Positions 48,482 through 57,822 of a DNA stretch of 64,000 bases are shown in pieces. The stretch is from Mobiluncus sp034180645 (GTDB lineage: Bacteria; Actinomycetota; Actinomycetes; Actinomycetales; Actinomycetaceae). Under the pieces are notes generated by a model. That model did not search any database and had not been told where the DNA came from. It saw only the letters and a list, made by a program, of their open reading frames with translations. Within the stretch, counting starts at the first letter, position 1. Each line of letters starts with the position of its first letter. The translations under genes were made by a program, and so were the position numbers. The DNA lies in contig NZ_JAXFNY010000015.1 in NCBI RefSeq assembly GCF_034180645.1, positions 62,001 to 126,000 on the forward strand. The letters run 5' to 3'.

Positions 48482-49999
48482 TCACTGTTCGTCGGGGTCG
48501 CTAGCGGGGTTTCCGGCAGCGTCGTCACCAGAGTTGGTGCTGGGGTTTTCACCAGGGTTACCGCTGGGGTTTTCCGAAGTGTTCTCGGTTGGGTTTTCAC
48601 AAGGCGCCTGGGTCAGGTTTTCCGAAGTGTTCTCGCTATCGTCCCTGGTCGCTTCCGCTTCGGGACCGCAATAGCCGGGGTCTACGGGGTAAATGGTGTG
48701 GATGGGGTTCGGTCCGCAATGGTAGTGGCGTTCTCGTGGGCCTTCCATCAGCAGGAACGGCCACCGGCGCTGCCAGGAAAACCGCAGCTGCCAAGCAAAC
48801 AGCGCCCAGATAAACACCGCTATCGCCGCACCCATACAGGCCAGCGCCCCCAAACCGATGCTCCAGCGGGCTCCGAAAGTTTCTCCAACCCAGCCCACCA
48901 GCGGGGACCCGATGGGCGTGGCACCCAGGTTGAACACGAAGTAAATCGAGAGGACCCGCCCTCGTAAACTTTCGGGCGTAGACGTTTGAATCAGGGCGTT
49001 TGCCGCGGTCAGCAGGGTAATCATAAAGAACCCGGCGGGCATGGACATGACCGCAAAAGCCCCATAGCTCGGGCACAGCGCCAAAAGCGCCTCGGCCAAT
49101 CCAAAAAAGAAAACCCCGGAAATGACCATCGCGAAACGCGGGTGAGTGCGCCGCGCCGCCAGCAGCGCACCCGAGAGAGAACCGACCGCCAGCATCGTCC
49201 CCAGCAAACCGTATTCGCCCGGCCCTTTGGCATACACATCGGTGGCCATGAAAGCCTGGGTCATCTGAAGGTTGAATCCGAAAGCGCCGGTCAAGGTAAT
49301 CAGGAAGATGATGGCTTTCAGGTCGGAGCGGGATTGCACGTAGGCGAAACCCTCCCGAATCATGCCGCGGCGGCGCACCCCGCGCTTGACCGAAAAGAAA
49401 TTTTCCTGGCGCATCAGCGCCAGAGTCACTACCGGAATCACGAAAATGACCGTGTTGATGACGAACACCCAGCCCGGACCCAGCACCGCAATCAGCACCC
49501 CCGCCAGGGCGGGACCAATCAGGCGGGCGATGTTGAAAGCCATCGAGTTCAGCCCCACCGCGTTAGGCAGGCAGTCCGCCGGAACCAGTTCCGCGATGAA
49601 AGTTTGGCGCTGCGCAATCGCCAGGGCATCAAAAATGCCGGTCACGAACGCGATGAGGTAGATTTCAAACAGCTGAGCTGAGCCGGTCAGCAGCAACATC
49701 CCCAGAACCAACCCCAGCAGGGCCACCCCGGATTGGGTAATCTGCAGCATCCGGCGCCGATCCATCCAATCTGCCAACACCCCGCCAAAGAAACCGAAAA
49801 TCAGCTGGGGCAGGAACTGCAGGGCGGTGGTCATCCCGACCGCAAACGCGTCATTGTCGGTCAAAACGACCAGGACCACCCAAATCTGGGCGACACGCTG
49901 CATCCAGATCGCGGTCGCCGCAAACAGATTCGAGACAAACCACAGCCGAAAATTCGCGAACCGCAGTGAATAGAAGGTTTTACTGGCCAAGATGCTCAT
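48482..49999 (-). CDS. MFS transporter, EntS/MFS_3-like
   Basis: 505 aa: 12 helices in the first 410 residues, then a 90-residue polar tail. FGFFGGVLADWMDRRRMLQITQ is the MFS motif A, and the NAVGLNSMAFNIARLIGPALAGVLIA helix is typical of the EntS-like branch, which includes siderophore and drug exporters. The C-terminal tail contains a degenerate repeat (SENTSEN, CENPTENTSENPSGNPGENP), which reads as repeated GGGTTTTCC units on the opposite strand. A GAAAGAAG Shine-Dalgarno precedes the ATG. Confidence 0.88.
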   Translation of the reverse strand: MSILASKTFYSLRFANFRLWFVSNLFAATAIWMQRVAQIWVVLVVLTDNDAFAVGMTTALQFLPQLIFGFFGGVLADWMDRRRMLQITQSGVALLGLVLGMLLLTGSAQLFEIYLIAFVTGIFDALAIAQRQTFIAELVPADCLPNAVGLNSMAFNIARLIGPALAGVLIAVLGPGWVFVINTVIFVIPVVTLALMRQENFFSVKRGVRRRGMIREGFAYVQSRSDLKAIIFLITLTGAFGFNLQMTQAFMATDVYAKGPGEYGLLGTMLAVGSLSGALLAARRTHPRFAMVISGVFFFGLAEALLALCPSYGAFAVMSMPAGFFMITLLTAANALIQTSTPESLRGRVLSIYFVFNLGATPIGSPLVGWVGETFGARWSIGLGALACMGAAIAVFIWALFAWQLRFSWQRRWPFLLMEGPRERHYHCGPNPIHTIYPVDPGYCGPEAEATRDDSENTSENLTQAPCENPTENTSENPSGNPGENPSTNSGDDAAGNPASDPDEQ

Positions 50000-50066
50000 C
50001 TTCTTTCTATTCCACAGGTTCCCCTAGGTGTGGTCTCACTGTTGGGGGTCGCGACCAGGTTTTCGC

Positions 50067-52808
50067 TTACTTTTTCGGAGTTTTTGAGGTTGTTTTTTTG
50101 GTGGTTTTTTTCGCCGTAGTTTTGCGTGCGGGCGCTTTGCGTTTCTTGGTGGGACCTTTGGCGCGTTTTATGGCCAAGAGTTCAAACGCGGAGCTTTCGG
50201 TCAGCGTGGCGGGGTCGGTGCCGCGCGGCACGGTCGCGTTCGTGGTTCCGTCCGTCACATAAGGTCCGTAGCGGCCGTTCTTAAGGGTGACTTTCTGGCC
50301 CGTTTCGGGATCCTCGCCAAACTCCATCATCACCGTTTGCGACGTCGCCGCCCGCCCGCGAGTTTTCGGAGCCGCCAGCAACGCCAATGCCTCTTCGGTC
50401 GTCAACGTGAACAGCTGTTCCTCGCTTTCCAGTGAACGCGTGTCAGTACCGCGCTTGATGTACGGCCCGTACCGCCCGTTAGACGCCACAATGTCCACGC
50501 CTTCACTGTCCTGACCGACCGTGCGCGGCAGGCTTAACAGCTGCAGGGCTTCCTCCAGGGTAATCGTGTCCGGGGACTGGGTTTTCAGCAGGGAGGCCGT
50601 CCGATTCTTGGGTTTCTTTTTCGCGGTCTTTTTTGCTTTGGTTTCGCTGTCCGTCTCGGCTTTCGGTTCCGGAGCCAGTTCCTCCACGTAAGGACCAAAC
50701 CTGCCGTTCTTGGCGACAATCTGAAGTCCGGTTTCGGGGTGTACCCCCACCACCCGGTCGCCTTGGGCACCTTTTTCCAACAGTTCCCGAGCCATCTCCA
50801 GAGTCAGCTCATCGGGAGCCACTGTATCTGGAACCGAAGCGCGTTCCTCGCCGCGCTGCAGGTAGGGGCCGTAGCGTCCCACGCGCAGGGCGATTCCTTC
50901 ACCCAGTTCCACTGTGTTCAGGGCGGCAGCATCAATATCTCCCAGCTCAGCCACCGCGCGCTGTAGCCCTAATCCTTGCAGGTCAGAGCCTTTACCGTGA
51001 CCGTACCAAAAGTCCTTTAACCACTGGGTGCGGTCGGCTTGCCCGGCCGCGATTTTATCCAAATCGGCTTCCATATCAGCCGTGAAGTCGTAATCAATGA
51101 GCCCGGGCAGGTTTTCTTCCAGCAGTTTCACCACGGAAAACGCCAGCCATGACGGCACCAGGGCCTGCCCGCGGCGATACACATACTGCCGATCAACAAT
51201 GGTGGAAATGGTCGAAGCGTAGGTGGAGGGTCGACCTATCTCGCGTTCTTCCATTGCTTTGACCAGCGACGCGTCAGTGTAGCGGGCGGGCGGGGTCGTG
51301 AAGTGCTGCCGCTCCTGCCCGGAATCCAAGTGGTCAAGCTGCAGCCGATCCGCGGCCTGCATCCGTGGCAGCCTCGCCTCCCCGGTCTTGCCCCCACCGG
51401 AAGTCACCGCGGGCTCATCGCCCTCATCACGGCCTTCCTCGTAAGCGGCGAGGAAACCGGGATTTTCAATCACTGTTCCGGATGCCCCGAACTCGGCGTG
51501 AACCGAGCCATCGACCGGAACCGCCGCAATCTTCACCGACACGGTGGTGCCGATGGCATCGTTCATTTGGCAAGCCAGAGTGCGCCGGAAGATGAGGTTG
51601 TACAGTTTCCATTCGCGCGCATCGAGTTTGCCTTCCAGACTCGAGGGCAACTGGAACTGTTCCCCAGCGGGGCGGATAGCTTCGTGAGCCTCCTGGGCCC
51701 CTTTCGTTTTTGTCTCATAGATGCGGGGTTTAGCCGGGACCGCGTCCTTGCCGAAGCGGCTCACCGCCAGGGACCGAGCCGCGGAAATAGCCTGTTCAGA
51801 CAGGTTGACCGAGTCGGTACGCATATAGGTGATGTAGCCGTTTTCGTACAGAGACTGTGCCACGCGCATCGTGTCTCGCGAGTTCAACCGTAGTTTTCGG
51901 GACGCTTCTTGCTGCAGGGAAGACGTCGTGAATGGGGCGGGGGGACGGCGCCGATACGGCTTGGAGTCCACGTCGTCGACCGACCAGGTCGCGCCGGTGC
52001 TGATGGCGTCAGCCAGCTTTCGTGCCGTGGCGCCATCCAGTGCAAACACCCCGGCCTTTTGTGCCGCGGACTTGAGCTTTCCGTGCTCGTCAAAGTCTTT
52101 GCCGGTCGCAATGCGTTTGCCATCCACCTCCCGCAAAGTGGCGGAGAACTCGGTGCCGCCCGCCTCGGGAGTCAGCCAGGCCACCAGATCCCAGTATTCA
52201 GCAGAGGTAAAACTCATGCGCTCGCGTTCCCGGTCGACAATCATGCGGGTCGCCACCGACTGAACCCGTCCTGCTGACAAGCCGGTACGAATCTTGCGCC
52301 ACAGCAGGGGGGAGACTTCGTATCCGACCAGGCGGTCGAGGATACGGCGAGTCTCTTGGGCATTGACCAGGTCGGTGTCCAGCTCGCGGGGATGGTTCAG
52401 GGCATGGTTGATAGCGTCTTTCGTAATTTCGTGAAACACCATGCGTTTCACGGGGACTTTCGGTTTCAGCACCTCCAGCAGGTGCCAGGCAATAGCCTCC
52501 CCCTCACGGTCCTCATCAGTGGCCAGCAGGAGTTCGTCAGCATCTTTCAGCCGGGCTTTCAGCTCGCTGACTTTCTTTTTCTTATCCCCGTCAACCACGT
52601 AATACGGCTCGAAGTCGTGATCCAAGTCAACCGCGAACTTCGCGTAGCCGGTCTTTTTCAACGCGGCGGGAAGATTAGAGGGCTGCGCGAGGTCACGAAT
52701 GTGACCCACCGATGCCTCCACGTCGAAGTCGTCGCCAAGAAACCTCCCAATGGTTCGGGCTTTCGCCGGGGACTCGACAATCACGAGTTTTTGGTTTGCT
52801 TCAGCCAC
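50067..52808 (-). CDS. topA: DNA topoisomerase I
   Basis: 913-aa type IA topoisomerase that relaxes negative supercoils. The TOPRIM domain opens with LVIVESPAKARTIGRFLGDDF and contains TDEDREGEAIAWH; the catalytic tyrosine is in GYITYMRTDSVNLS (about residue 325). The C-terminus has four topoisomerase repeats each with a GRYGPY or GRFGPY core, no zinc fingers, and a basic tail (KKRKAPARKTTAKKTTKKTTSK) as is usual in actinobacteria and needed there for processivity. It starts at GTG with AAGGAG 11 nt upstream. The 420-bp gap to the divergent CAP gene holds a perfect CRP/GlxR-type site. Confidence 0.97.
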   Translation of the reverse strand: MAEANQKLVIVESPAKARTIGRFLGDDFDVEASVGHIRDLAQPSNLPAALKKTGYAKFAVDLDHDFEPYYVVDGDKKKKVSELKARLKDADELLLATDEDREGEAIAWHLLEVLKPKVPVKRMVFHEITKDAINHALNHPRELDTDLVNAQETRRILDRLVGYEVSPLLWRKIRTGLSAGRVQSVATRMIVDRERERMSFTSAEYWDLVAWLTPEAGGTEFSATLREVDGKRIATGKDFDEHGKLKSAAQKAGVFALDGATARKLADAISTGATWSVDDVDSKPYRRRPPAPFTTSSLQQEASRKLRLNSRDTMRVAQSLYENGYITYMRTDSVNLSEQAISAARSLAVSRFGKDAVPAKPRIYETKTKGAQEAHEAIRPAGEQFQLPSSLEGKLDAREWKLYNLIFRRTLACQMNDAIGTTVSVKIAAVPVDGSVHAEFGASGTVIENPGFLAAYEEGRDEGDEPAVTSGGGKTGEARLPRMQAADRLQLDHLDSGQERQHFTTPPARYTDASLVKAMEEREIGRPSTYASTISTIVDRQYVYRRGQALVPSWLAFSVVKLLEENLPGLIDYDFTADMEADLDKIAAGQADRTQWLKDFWYGHGKGSDLQGLGLQRAVAELGDIDAAALNTVELGEGIALRVGRYGPYLQRGEERASVPDTVAPDELTLEMARELLEKGAQGDRVVGVHPETGLQIVAKNGRFGPYVEELAPEPKAETDSETKAKKTAKKKPKNRTASLLKTQSPDTITLEEALQLLSLPRTVGQDSEGVDIVASNGRYGPYIKRGTDTRSLESEEQLFTLTTEEALALLAAPKTRGRAATSQTVMMEFGEDPETGQKVTLKNGRYGPYVTDGTTNATVPRGTDPATLTESSAFELLAIKRAKGPTKKRKAPARKTTAKKTTKKTTSKTPKK

Positions 52809-53228
52809 TAAGTCTTACTCCTTTTAAATGCGCAAAAAATGAGTTTACCTTCTGAAAGATACCTCGAATTCCCCGATTGGGTAAAATTCAGGGGTTTTCC
52901 GGGGGGCTTTGTCACCATCGAAATTGTCAGGTCTAATCGCCCTTTCTGCTTGTGATTTATATCACACAAGCCTCACCGGCACCACGCACATCCGACCTTT
53001 TGCACTCCCACTCAGCGCAAAGACCAAGGGTAGACCCCGTGCCGGAGGAAAAGCGGACCCAACTCCCTTTCGCTGGTCTCGCCTGCAAGAAGTCGCGATA
53101 TATAATTCTCATTCACGACTCATGAAGGTCGATACGATTAAAGAGGGAAAGTGCGCCCAAATCACCTGGTCTTTGTCGGATTGGAAGGAGGCCGGGGCGT
53201 TGCCGTTTTGCGAGGGGAGGGCTGAACG
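52809..53228. other. Divergent promoter region of topA and the CAP-domain gene
   Basis: No gene supported: the open frame at 52909-53244 has no ribosome site, no family features and is an unlikely composition. The region holds the operator at 52951 and an AT-rich stretch around 53095-53115 that could carry a promoter for the CAP gene. Confidence 0.55.
52951..52966. promoter_or_regulatory. CRP/GlxR-type operator
   Basis: TGTGATTTATATCACA matches TGTGA-N6-TCACA exactly. It lies 143 bp upstream of topA and 263 bp upstream of the CAP-domain gene. Confidence 0.65.
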
Positions 53229-54986
53229 ATGCGCCGTGCGTTAGACACTAAACTGACGCCAGTACTGGCAGTCATCTCGATAGTCTGCATTTTCGTGGCA
53301 TGCCTAACGGAAGCCCCCTCTGCCAATAACGCCGCTGAACTCAATATGGCGAGCACACACAACAAGGTTCATTCCGCCGAACTCACCCAGCCAGCCGCCC
53401 CCGATAACAACATCATCGACACAACTTCTAAATCTGAAGTCCGCCAAGCCTACCTGGCACGTTACGAAAAGAACATGGTTCGTCCCGCGATGAGCGTGGG
53501 AGTCGATGCAGAAACCTGCACTCCCGGTCAAGCCGTAACGGACGGGATTCTTCCCATTATGGAGGCCTGGAATTTTATGCGCGGGCTAAACGGCTTAAAC
53601 GCTGTCGCCTTGGACACTTCAGGAGCTATCGCCCCTTATACCCAAGCCGCCGCAATGGTCAGCGCTCGCAACGGTAAACTGTCGCACTATCCAGCGGTAG
53701 AGGGGTTTGCTTGTGCTACCGATGATGCGGTGCGCGGGGCGAGGCATTCCAACCTGGCACAATCTGTCTCACAAACTTCGGCGGAAACTGCCCTGTGGTA
53801 TTACATGGATTATTCCGACCGCAAGTATCCGACTAATGACCAGCTCGGACACCGCCTGTTTATGATGGATCCGCAATTGTCCCTGACTTCCGTCGGGGCA
53901 GCGGCTGGCTATACCGCTATCTCGGTGCGAACCGGCGAGGCTTATCCAGGACTGGCTGCTGAAGCCATGCATAATCCCCAAGCACCCTCACCCGAATGGA
54001 TGAGTTGGCCCTCCGCTGGCTTTTTCCCCAAACAACTGTTGACTTCGGTGGGAGAGACACAATCGGGGATGGATGTGGAACGTTGGAGTTTTTCGGTACT
54101 CAATGCGGATTTGTCTACTGCAAAAGCAACGATTATCGACCCTAACGGTCACCCGGTTCCACTCAACACCATTCACCCCGGCGAGCGGGGGATTACCTTC
54201 ACCCCTCGTGCTATCGCGGATTATTCCACCCTGTTGATGAAGTTTCCTACGATCGAGAGACTGCCAGTCGGTCAGGAAAACCTGGTGTACACAGTCAAGA
54301 TTGAAGGGGTTAAGCACGCCCCGAAGAGCACCTACGAATATCAGGTGGCGCTGTTCGACCCGCTTACCCCACTGGAGAAAACCGCCCCTCAAATTCGGCT
54401 GATGGAACAGCCCCTGACCGGGGTGGGATACAAGCTCGTCAACCCCATCCGAATGCAAGTTTCGGCTTGGCCGGTGCCGAAATATCAGTGGCAGGAACGC
54501 GATCATGCCGGAACCTGGAGGGACATCCCCGGAGCGAACCAGGAAACTTACACCCCCGATGGAATCTGGTCCTGGGACCGGTCGAAGAACACCGAATACC
54601 GCCTGATAGCGATTTCTTCTGAAGGTACCGCCACTTCTGAACCGGTGCGGGTGGCGGTTCAGGGTCTAAAGAATATGCCGTCCAGCGCAACAGTCCCGGT
54701 GGGGTCGCGCGTCTCGTTTGAGGCAGCACCTATTATGGACCCTGACGGCTCCCTGTTCGACACGACCTATGAGTGGCAGGTGAAACGCGCCGGAATCTGG
54801 CAGCGGATATTCGATGACGGGCATTTTGAGGACACCGACACCAACCGTCTGTCCATCAGCCGGGTCACTTTAGCCGATCAAGGCTTGCAGTTCCGTTTGG
54901 TGGTTCGTTCCAAGATTTTCAAACTGTCCGGCTATGACGTGGTCGTTTCTTGGTCGGACGGCAACGCCAAACTCACGGTGTACTAA
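53229..54986 (+). CDS. Secreted CAP-domain protein with Ig-like repeats
   Basis: 585 aa. Signal peptide LTPVLAVISIVCIFVACL, a 60-residue linker, then a CAP/SCP-like domain (about residues 95-240) with WNFMRGLNGLNAVALD, AAAMVSARNGKLSHYP and NDQLGHRLFMMDPQL. Two or three immunoglobulin-like beta domains follow, with repeated YQWQERDHAGTWRDIPGANQETYTP and YEWQVKRAGIWQRI strands. CAP proteins in bacteria are extracellular, often implicated in envelope or host interaction, without a general activity. GGAGGG lies 8 nt before the ATG. Confidence 0.8.
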   Translation: MRRALDTKLTPVLAVISIVCIFVACLTEAPSANNAAELNMASTHNKVHSAELTQPAAPDNNIIDTTSKSEVRQAYLARYEKNMVRPAMSVGVDAETCTPGQAVTDGILPIMEAWNFMRGLNGLNAVALDTSGAIAPYTQAAAMVSARNGKLSHYPAVEGFACATDDAVRGARHSNLAQSVSQTSAETALWYYMDYSDRKYPTNDQLGHRLFMMDPQLSLTSVGAAAGYTAISVRTGEAYPGLAAEAMHNPQAPSPEWMSWPSAGFFPKQLLTSVGETQSGMDVERWSFSVLNADLSTAKATIIDPNGHPVPLNTIHPGERGITFTPRAIADYSTLLMKFPTIERLPVGQENLVYTVKIEGVKHAPKSTYEYQVALFDPLTPLEKTAPQIRLMEQPLTGVGYKLVNPIRMQVSAWPVPKYQWQERDHAGTWRDIPGANQETYTPDGIWSWDRSKNTEYRLIAISSEGTATSEPVRVAVQGLKNMPSSATVPVGSRVSFEAAPIMDPDGSLFDTTYEWQVKRAGIWQRIFDDGHFEDTDTNRLSISRVTLADQGLQFRLVVRSKIFKLSGYDVVVSWSDGNAKLTVY

Positions 54987-55105
54987 ATTTCAGTTAACAT
55001 TTCTTTGCAATGTCTTGACTGTTGAATCCTCGCGAAATTACTATATTTTTATTGCTTCAATGGGGGCAATGGCATACTTTTTCGACTTTGGAAAGGATGT
55101 ACGCA

Positions 55106-55687
55106 ATGAACGAAGCATACCGAACACTTCACAGAAGCTGTGCAGGCACCGCACTGGCTTTGGCTCTGCTGGGAGTTGCTGCTTGTTCACCGGCAACTGA
55201 AAATGTTGCCAGTGATACACCTGTGAGTAGTCCTGTGAGTAGTCCTGAAAGCACAGGACATATCTTGTCGGCGCCGCAAGTGAAAGCTATTACCGACGCG
55301 GTAAATGCTAATATCTACGATGGCTCGCTTAAAACTGCGTCTGGCCCGCAACCGAGCTATCAACTCAACGCTGAGAAACATAAGACCATCATGAACATCA
55401 GGGATGAAGATAAGTCCAAGTGGGAGAAAGGATCCTACCGGTTCCAAGTTTTTTGCATCGGGCAAGGAACCCTTAACGCATCTTTTACTGTTGGTGACCA
55501 AACGGCATCTATTGCGGATATGGTTTGCTCGGAGGGCGTGACTTCGGAAAATGTCACACTCTCGATTGACGAAGCCAATAACGCCGTAGTGAGCATTGAA
55601 CCGTCAGACGACGCGAAGAGCGAAATCGCTTATCTTTTTTATTTGTTAAAACCAACACTATTTATACAAGGGGGGGCGGTCCCCTAG
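55106..55687 (+). CDS. Small lipoprotein of unknown function
   Basis: 193 aa from the ATG at 55106 (AAAGGA upstream; an ATG three codons earlier is possible). The signal ends in the lipobox VAAC. A Ser/Pro linker with SSPVSSPES precedes a domain of about 140 residues with KWEKGSYRFQVFCIGQGTLNASFTVGD, a beta-sandwich-like pattern seen in several secreted actinobacterial proteins. Lower GC than its neighbours. No specific function is recognised. Confidence 0.78.
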   Translation: MNEAYRTLHRSCAGTALALALLGVAACSPATENVASDTPVSSPVSSPESTGHILSAPQVKAITDAVNANIYDGSLKTASGPQPSYQLNAEKHKTIMNIRDEDKSKWEKGSYRFQVFCIGQGTLNASFTVGDQTASIADMVCSEGVTSENVTLSIDEANNAVVSIEPSDDAKSEIAYLFYLLKPTLFIQGGAVP

Positions 55688-55702
55688 GGGTTACGCCCCG
55701 CC
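55671..55702. terminator. GC-rich hairpin between lipoprotein and pckG
   Basis: GGGGCG/CGCCCC arms enclose a CCCCTAGGGG palindrome between the two convergent genes. There is no T-tract, so the terminator role is tentative. Confidence 0.45.
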
Positions 55703-55736
55703 AAAATATTAATGGGTCAGTGTGGCAAGACACTAA

Positions 55737-57575
55737 CTACTTAGCGGCCTTGAGGCGCTCACGCAAGCCTTCCAGCTCTGCCCGAATCTGAGCCGGGAGC
55801 TTGTCGCCGAACTGGGCGAAGTACTTTTCGGTATCTTCAGTCTCAGCCAGCCAAGCCTCGGGGTTAATCTCAAACAGGGCATCCCAGGCGGCCTTGTCGA
55901 TGTCCAGGCCCTCCAGGTTGAAGTCCTCAAACTTGGGGTAGAACCCGGTCGGACCCTCAATGGCGTCAACCTGACCGGACACGCGCTTGACCACCCAGTC
56001 GAGCACGCGGGAGTTGTCGCCGTAGCCGGGCCACATGAACTTGCCGTCAGGCGTCTTGCGGAACCAGTTGACGTGGTAGACGCGCGGGAACTTGTCGCCC
56101 AGCTTCTCTTGCATTTCCAGCCAGTGACCCCAGTAGTCCGCCATGTTGTAGCCGCAGAACGGCAGCATCGCGAACGGGTCGTGACGCAGCGAACCAACCG
56201 CGCCTTCTGCGGCAGCGGTCTGTTCGGAGGACACGTTCGCACCGATGAACACGCCGTGAGCCGGGTTCTTTTGCTCGGTCACCAGCGGCACGTTCGAGGC
56301 GCGGCGGCCACCGAACAGCACGGCGTCAATCGGCACGCCCTCGGGAGCTTCCCAGTCGGGGCAGATGATCGGGCACTGTGCGGCCGGAGCGGTGAAACGG
56401 CTGTTCGGGTGGGCAGCCTTTTCGCCGGATTCAGGCGTCCAGTCCTTGCCGTGCCAGTCAATGAGGTGGCTCGGTGTCGGGCCGTCAATGCCTTCCCACC
56501 ACACGTCGCCGTCATCGGTCAGAGCGACGTTGGTAAAGATGGTGTTTTCCTTCATGGACTCCATGGCCATCGGGTTGGTGTCATAAGACGTGCCGGGAGC
56601 CACACCAAAGAAGCCCGCCTCCGGGTTGATGGCGCGCAAGGTGCCGTCCGGGCCGGGACGCATCCAGGCGATATCGTCGCCGATGGTTTCGACCTTGTAG
56701 CCCTCGATGGTGGGCTGGAGCATGGCGAGGTTCGTCTTGCCGCAGGCTGACGGGAAAGCTGCCGTCACGTGGTAGCGCTTGCCGGTCTTTTCGTCCGTCA
56801 GACGCAAAATCAGCATGTGTTCGGCCATCCAGCCGTCGCGGCGCGCCATGGTGGAGGCGATACGCAGTGCGAAGCACTTCTTGCCCAGCAGGGCGTTGCC
56901 GCCGTAACCCGAACCGTAGGACCAAATCTCGTTGGTCTCGGGGAAGTGGGTGATGTACTTGGTTTCGTTGCACGGCCAGTTCGTGTCAGCCTGACCCGGT
57001 TCGAGCGGAGCGCCCACGGAGTGAACCGCCGGAACCCACGGCTTGCCCGAGTTAATCAGGTCCATCGCCTTGGCGCCCATGCGCGTCATGATGCGCATGT
57101 TCAACACCACGTAAGCGGAGTCGGTCAGCTCGATGCCCAGCTGGGAGATCGGGCCGCCCAGTGGACCCATCGAGAACGGCACCACGTACATGGTGCGACC
57201 CTTCATCGCGCCCTGGAACACGCCATTTTCCCCAATCAGGGTTTCCTTCATTTCCTTGGGATCAGCCCAGTGGTTGGTCGGACCAGCGTCCTCTTCCTTT
57301 TCGCAGCAAATAAACGTGCGGGATTCCACACGCGCCACATCAGACGGCAACGAACGCGCCAAGAACGAGTTCGGGCGCTTCTCAGGGTTCAAACGGGTAA
57401 AGATTCCGGCATCAACCAGTAGTTGTGACAAGCGATCCCATTCCTCTTGGGAACCATCACAGAACTCCACAGCTTCCGGAGTCGTCATTGCTGCGACCTC
57501 AGCAACCCACTTAACTACCTCTTCAGGAGCATTGGCGGGAGCTGCAGAGCGGACATCGGATTCAGTAACAGCCAT
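55737..57575 (-). CDS. pckG: Phosphoenolpyruvate carboxykinase (GTP)
   Basis: 612 aa; interconverts oxaloacetate and PEP using GTP/GDP. The catalytic P-loop ACGKTNLAMLQP with the reactive cysteine, the metal-binding SYGSGYGGNALLGKKCFALRIAS block, and FGGRRASNVPLV are hallmarks of the GTP-dependent family, which is unrelated in detail to the ATP enzyme of enterics. In actinobacteria it may run anaplerotically under fermentation as well as in gluconeogenesis. GGAGG is 7 nt before the ATG. purA lies 247 bp upstream on the same strand; a short GCGC-TTTT-GCGC hairpin at 57782 lies in that gap. Confidence 0.97.
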   Translation of the reverse strand: MAVTESDVRSAAPANAPEEVVKWVAEVAAMTTPEAVEFCDGSQEEWDRLSQLLVDAGIFTRLNPEKRPNSFLARSLPSDVARVESRTFICCEKEEDAGPTNHWADPKEMKETLIGENGVFQGAMKGRTMYVVPFSMGPLGGPISQLGIELTDSAYVVLNMRIMTRMGAKAMDLINSGKPWVPAVHSVGAPLEPGQADTNWPCNETKYITHFPETNEIWSYGSGYGGNALLGKKCFALRIASTMARRDGWMAEHMLILRLTDEKTGKRYHVTAAFPSACGKTNLAMLQPTIEGYKVETIGDDIAWMRPGPDGTLRAINPEAGFFGVAPGTSYDTNPMAMESMKENTIFTNVALTDDGDVWWEGIDGPTPSHLIDWHGKDWTPESGEKAAHPNSRFTAPAAQCPIICPDWEAPEGVPIDAVLFGGRRASNVPLVTEQKNPAHGVFIGANVSSEQTAAAEGAVGSLRHDPFAMLPFCGYNMADYWGHWLEMQEKLGDKFPRVYHVNWFRKTPDGKFMWPGYGDNSRVLDWVVKRVSGQVDAIEGPTGFYPKFEDFNLEGLDIDKAAWDALFEINPEAWLAETEDTEKYFAQFGDKLPAQIRAELEGLRERLKAAK

Positions 57576-57822
57576 AAAGGGCCTCCTACATAGATTGTTT
57601 CTCTAACACGGCAATTATCGCGCATTTTCGAATATTGTGCAGGGAGTTAAGTCCTACCTCGAGGTGAATTTTGGCAACTTTTCACGGTCAAAAGGTCGGT
57701 ACACCCGTTGCTCGGAGTGCTACAGATTCCCGATGGCTAACTACCGCCCCGGGCACGCCTCACCGAGAGACCTCCCACCCGCGCTTTTGCGCAGTTTAAC
57801 AGTAGAAGAAAACGAAATAACT

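Noticed and set aside
52909..53244. 111-aa frame upstream of the CAP-domain gene
   Set aside because: It runs through a likely operator and promoter region, has no ribosome site and no protein-like pattern.
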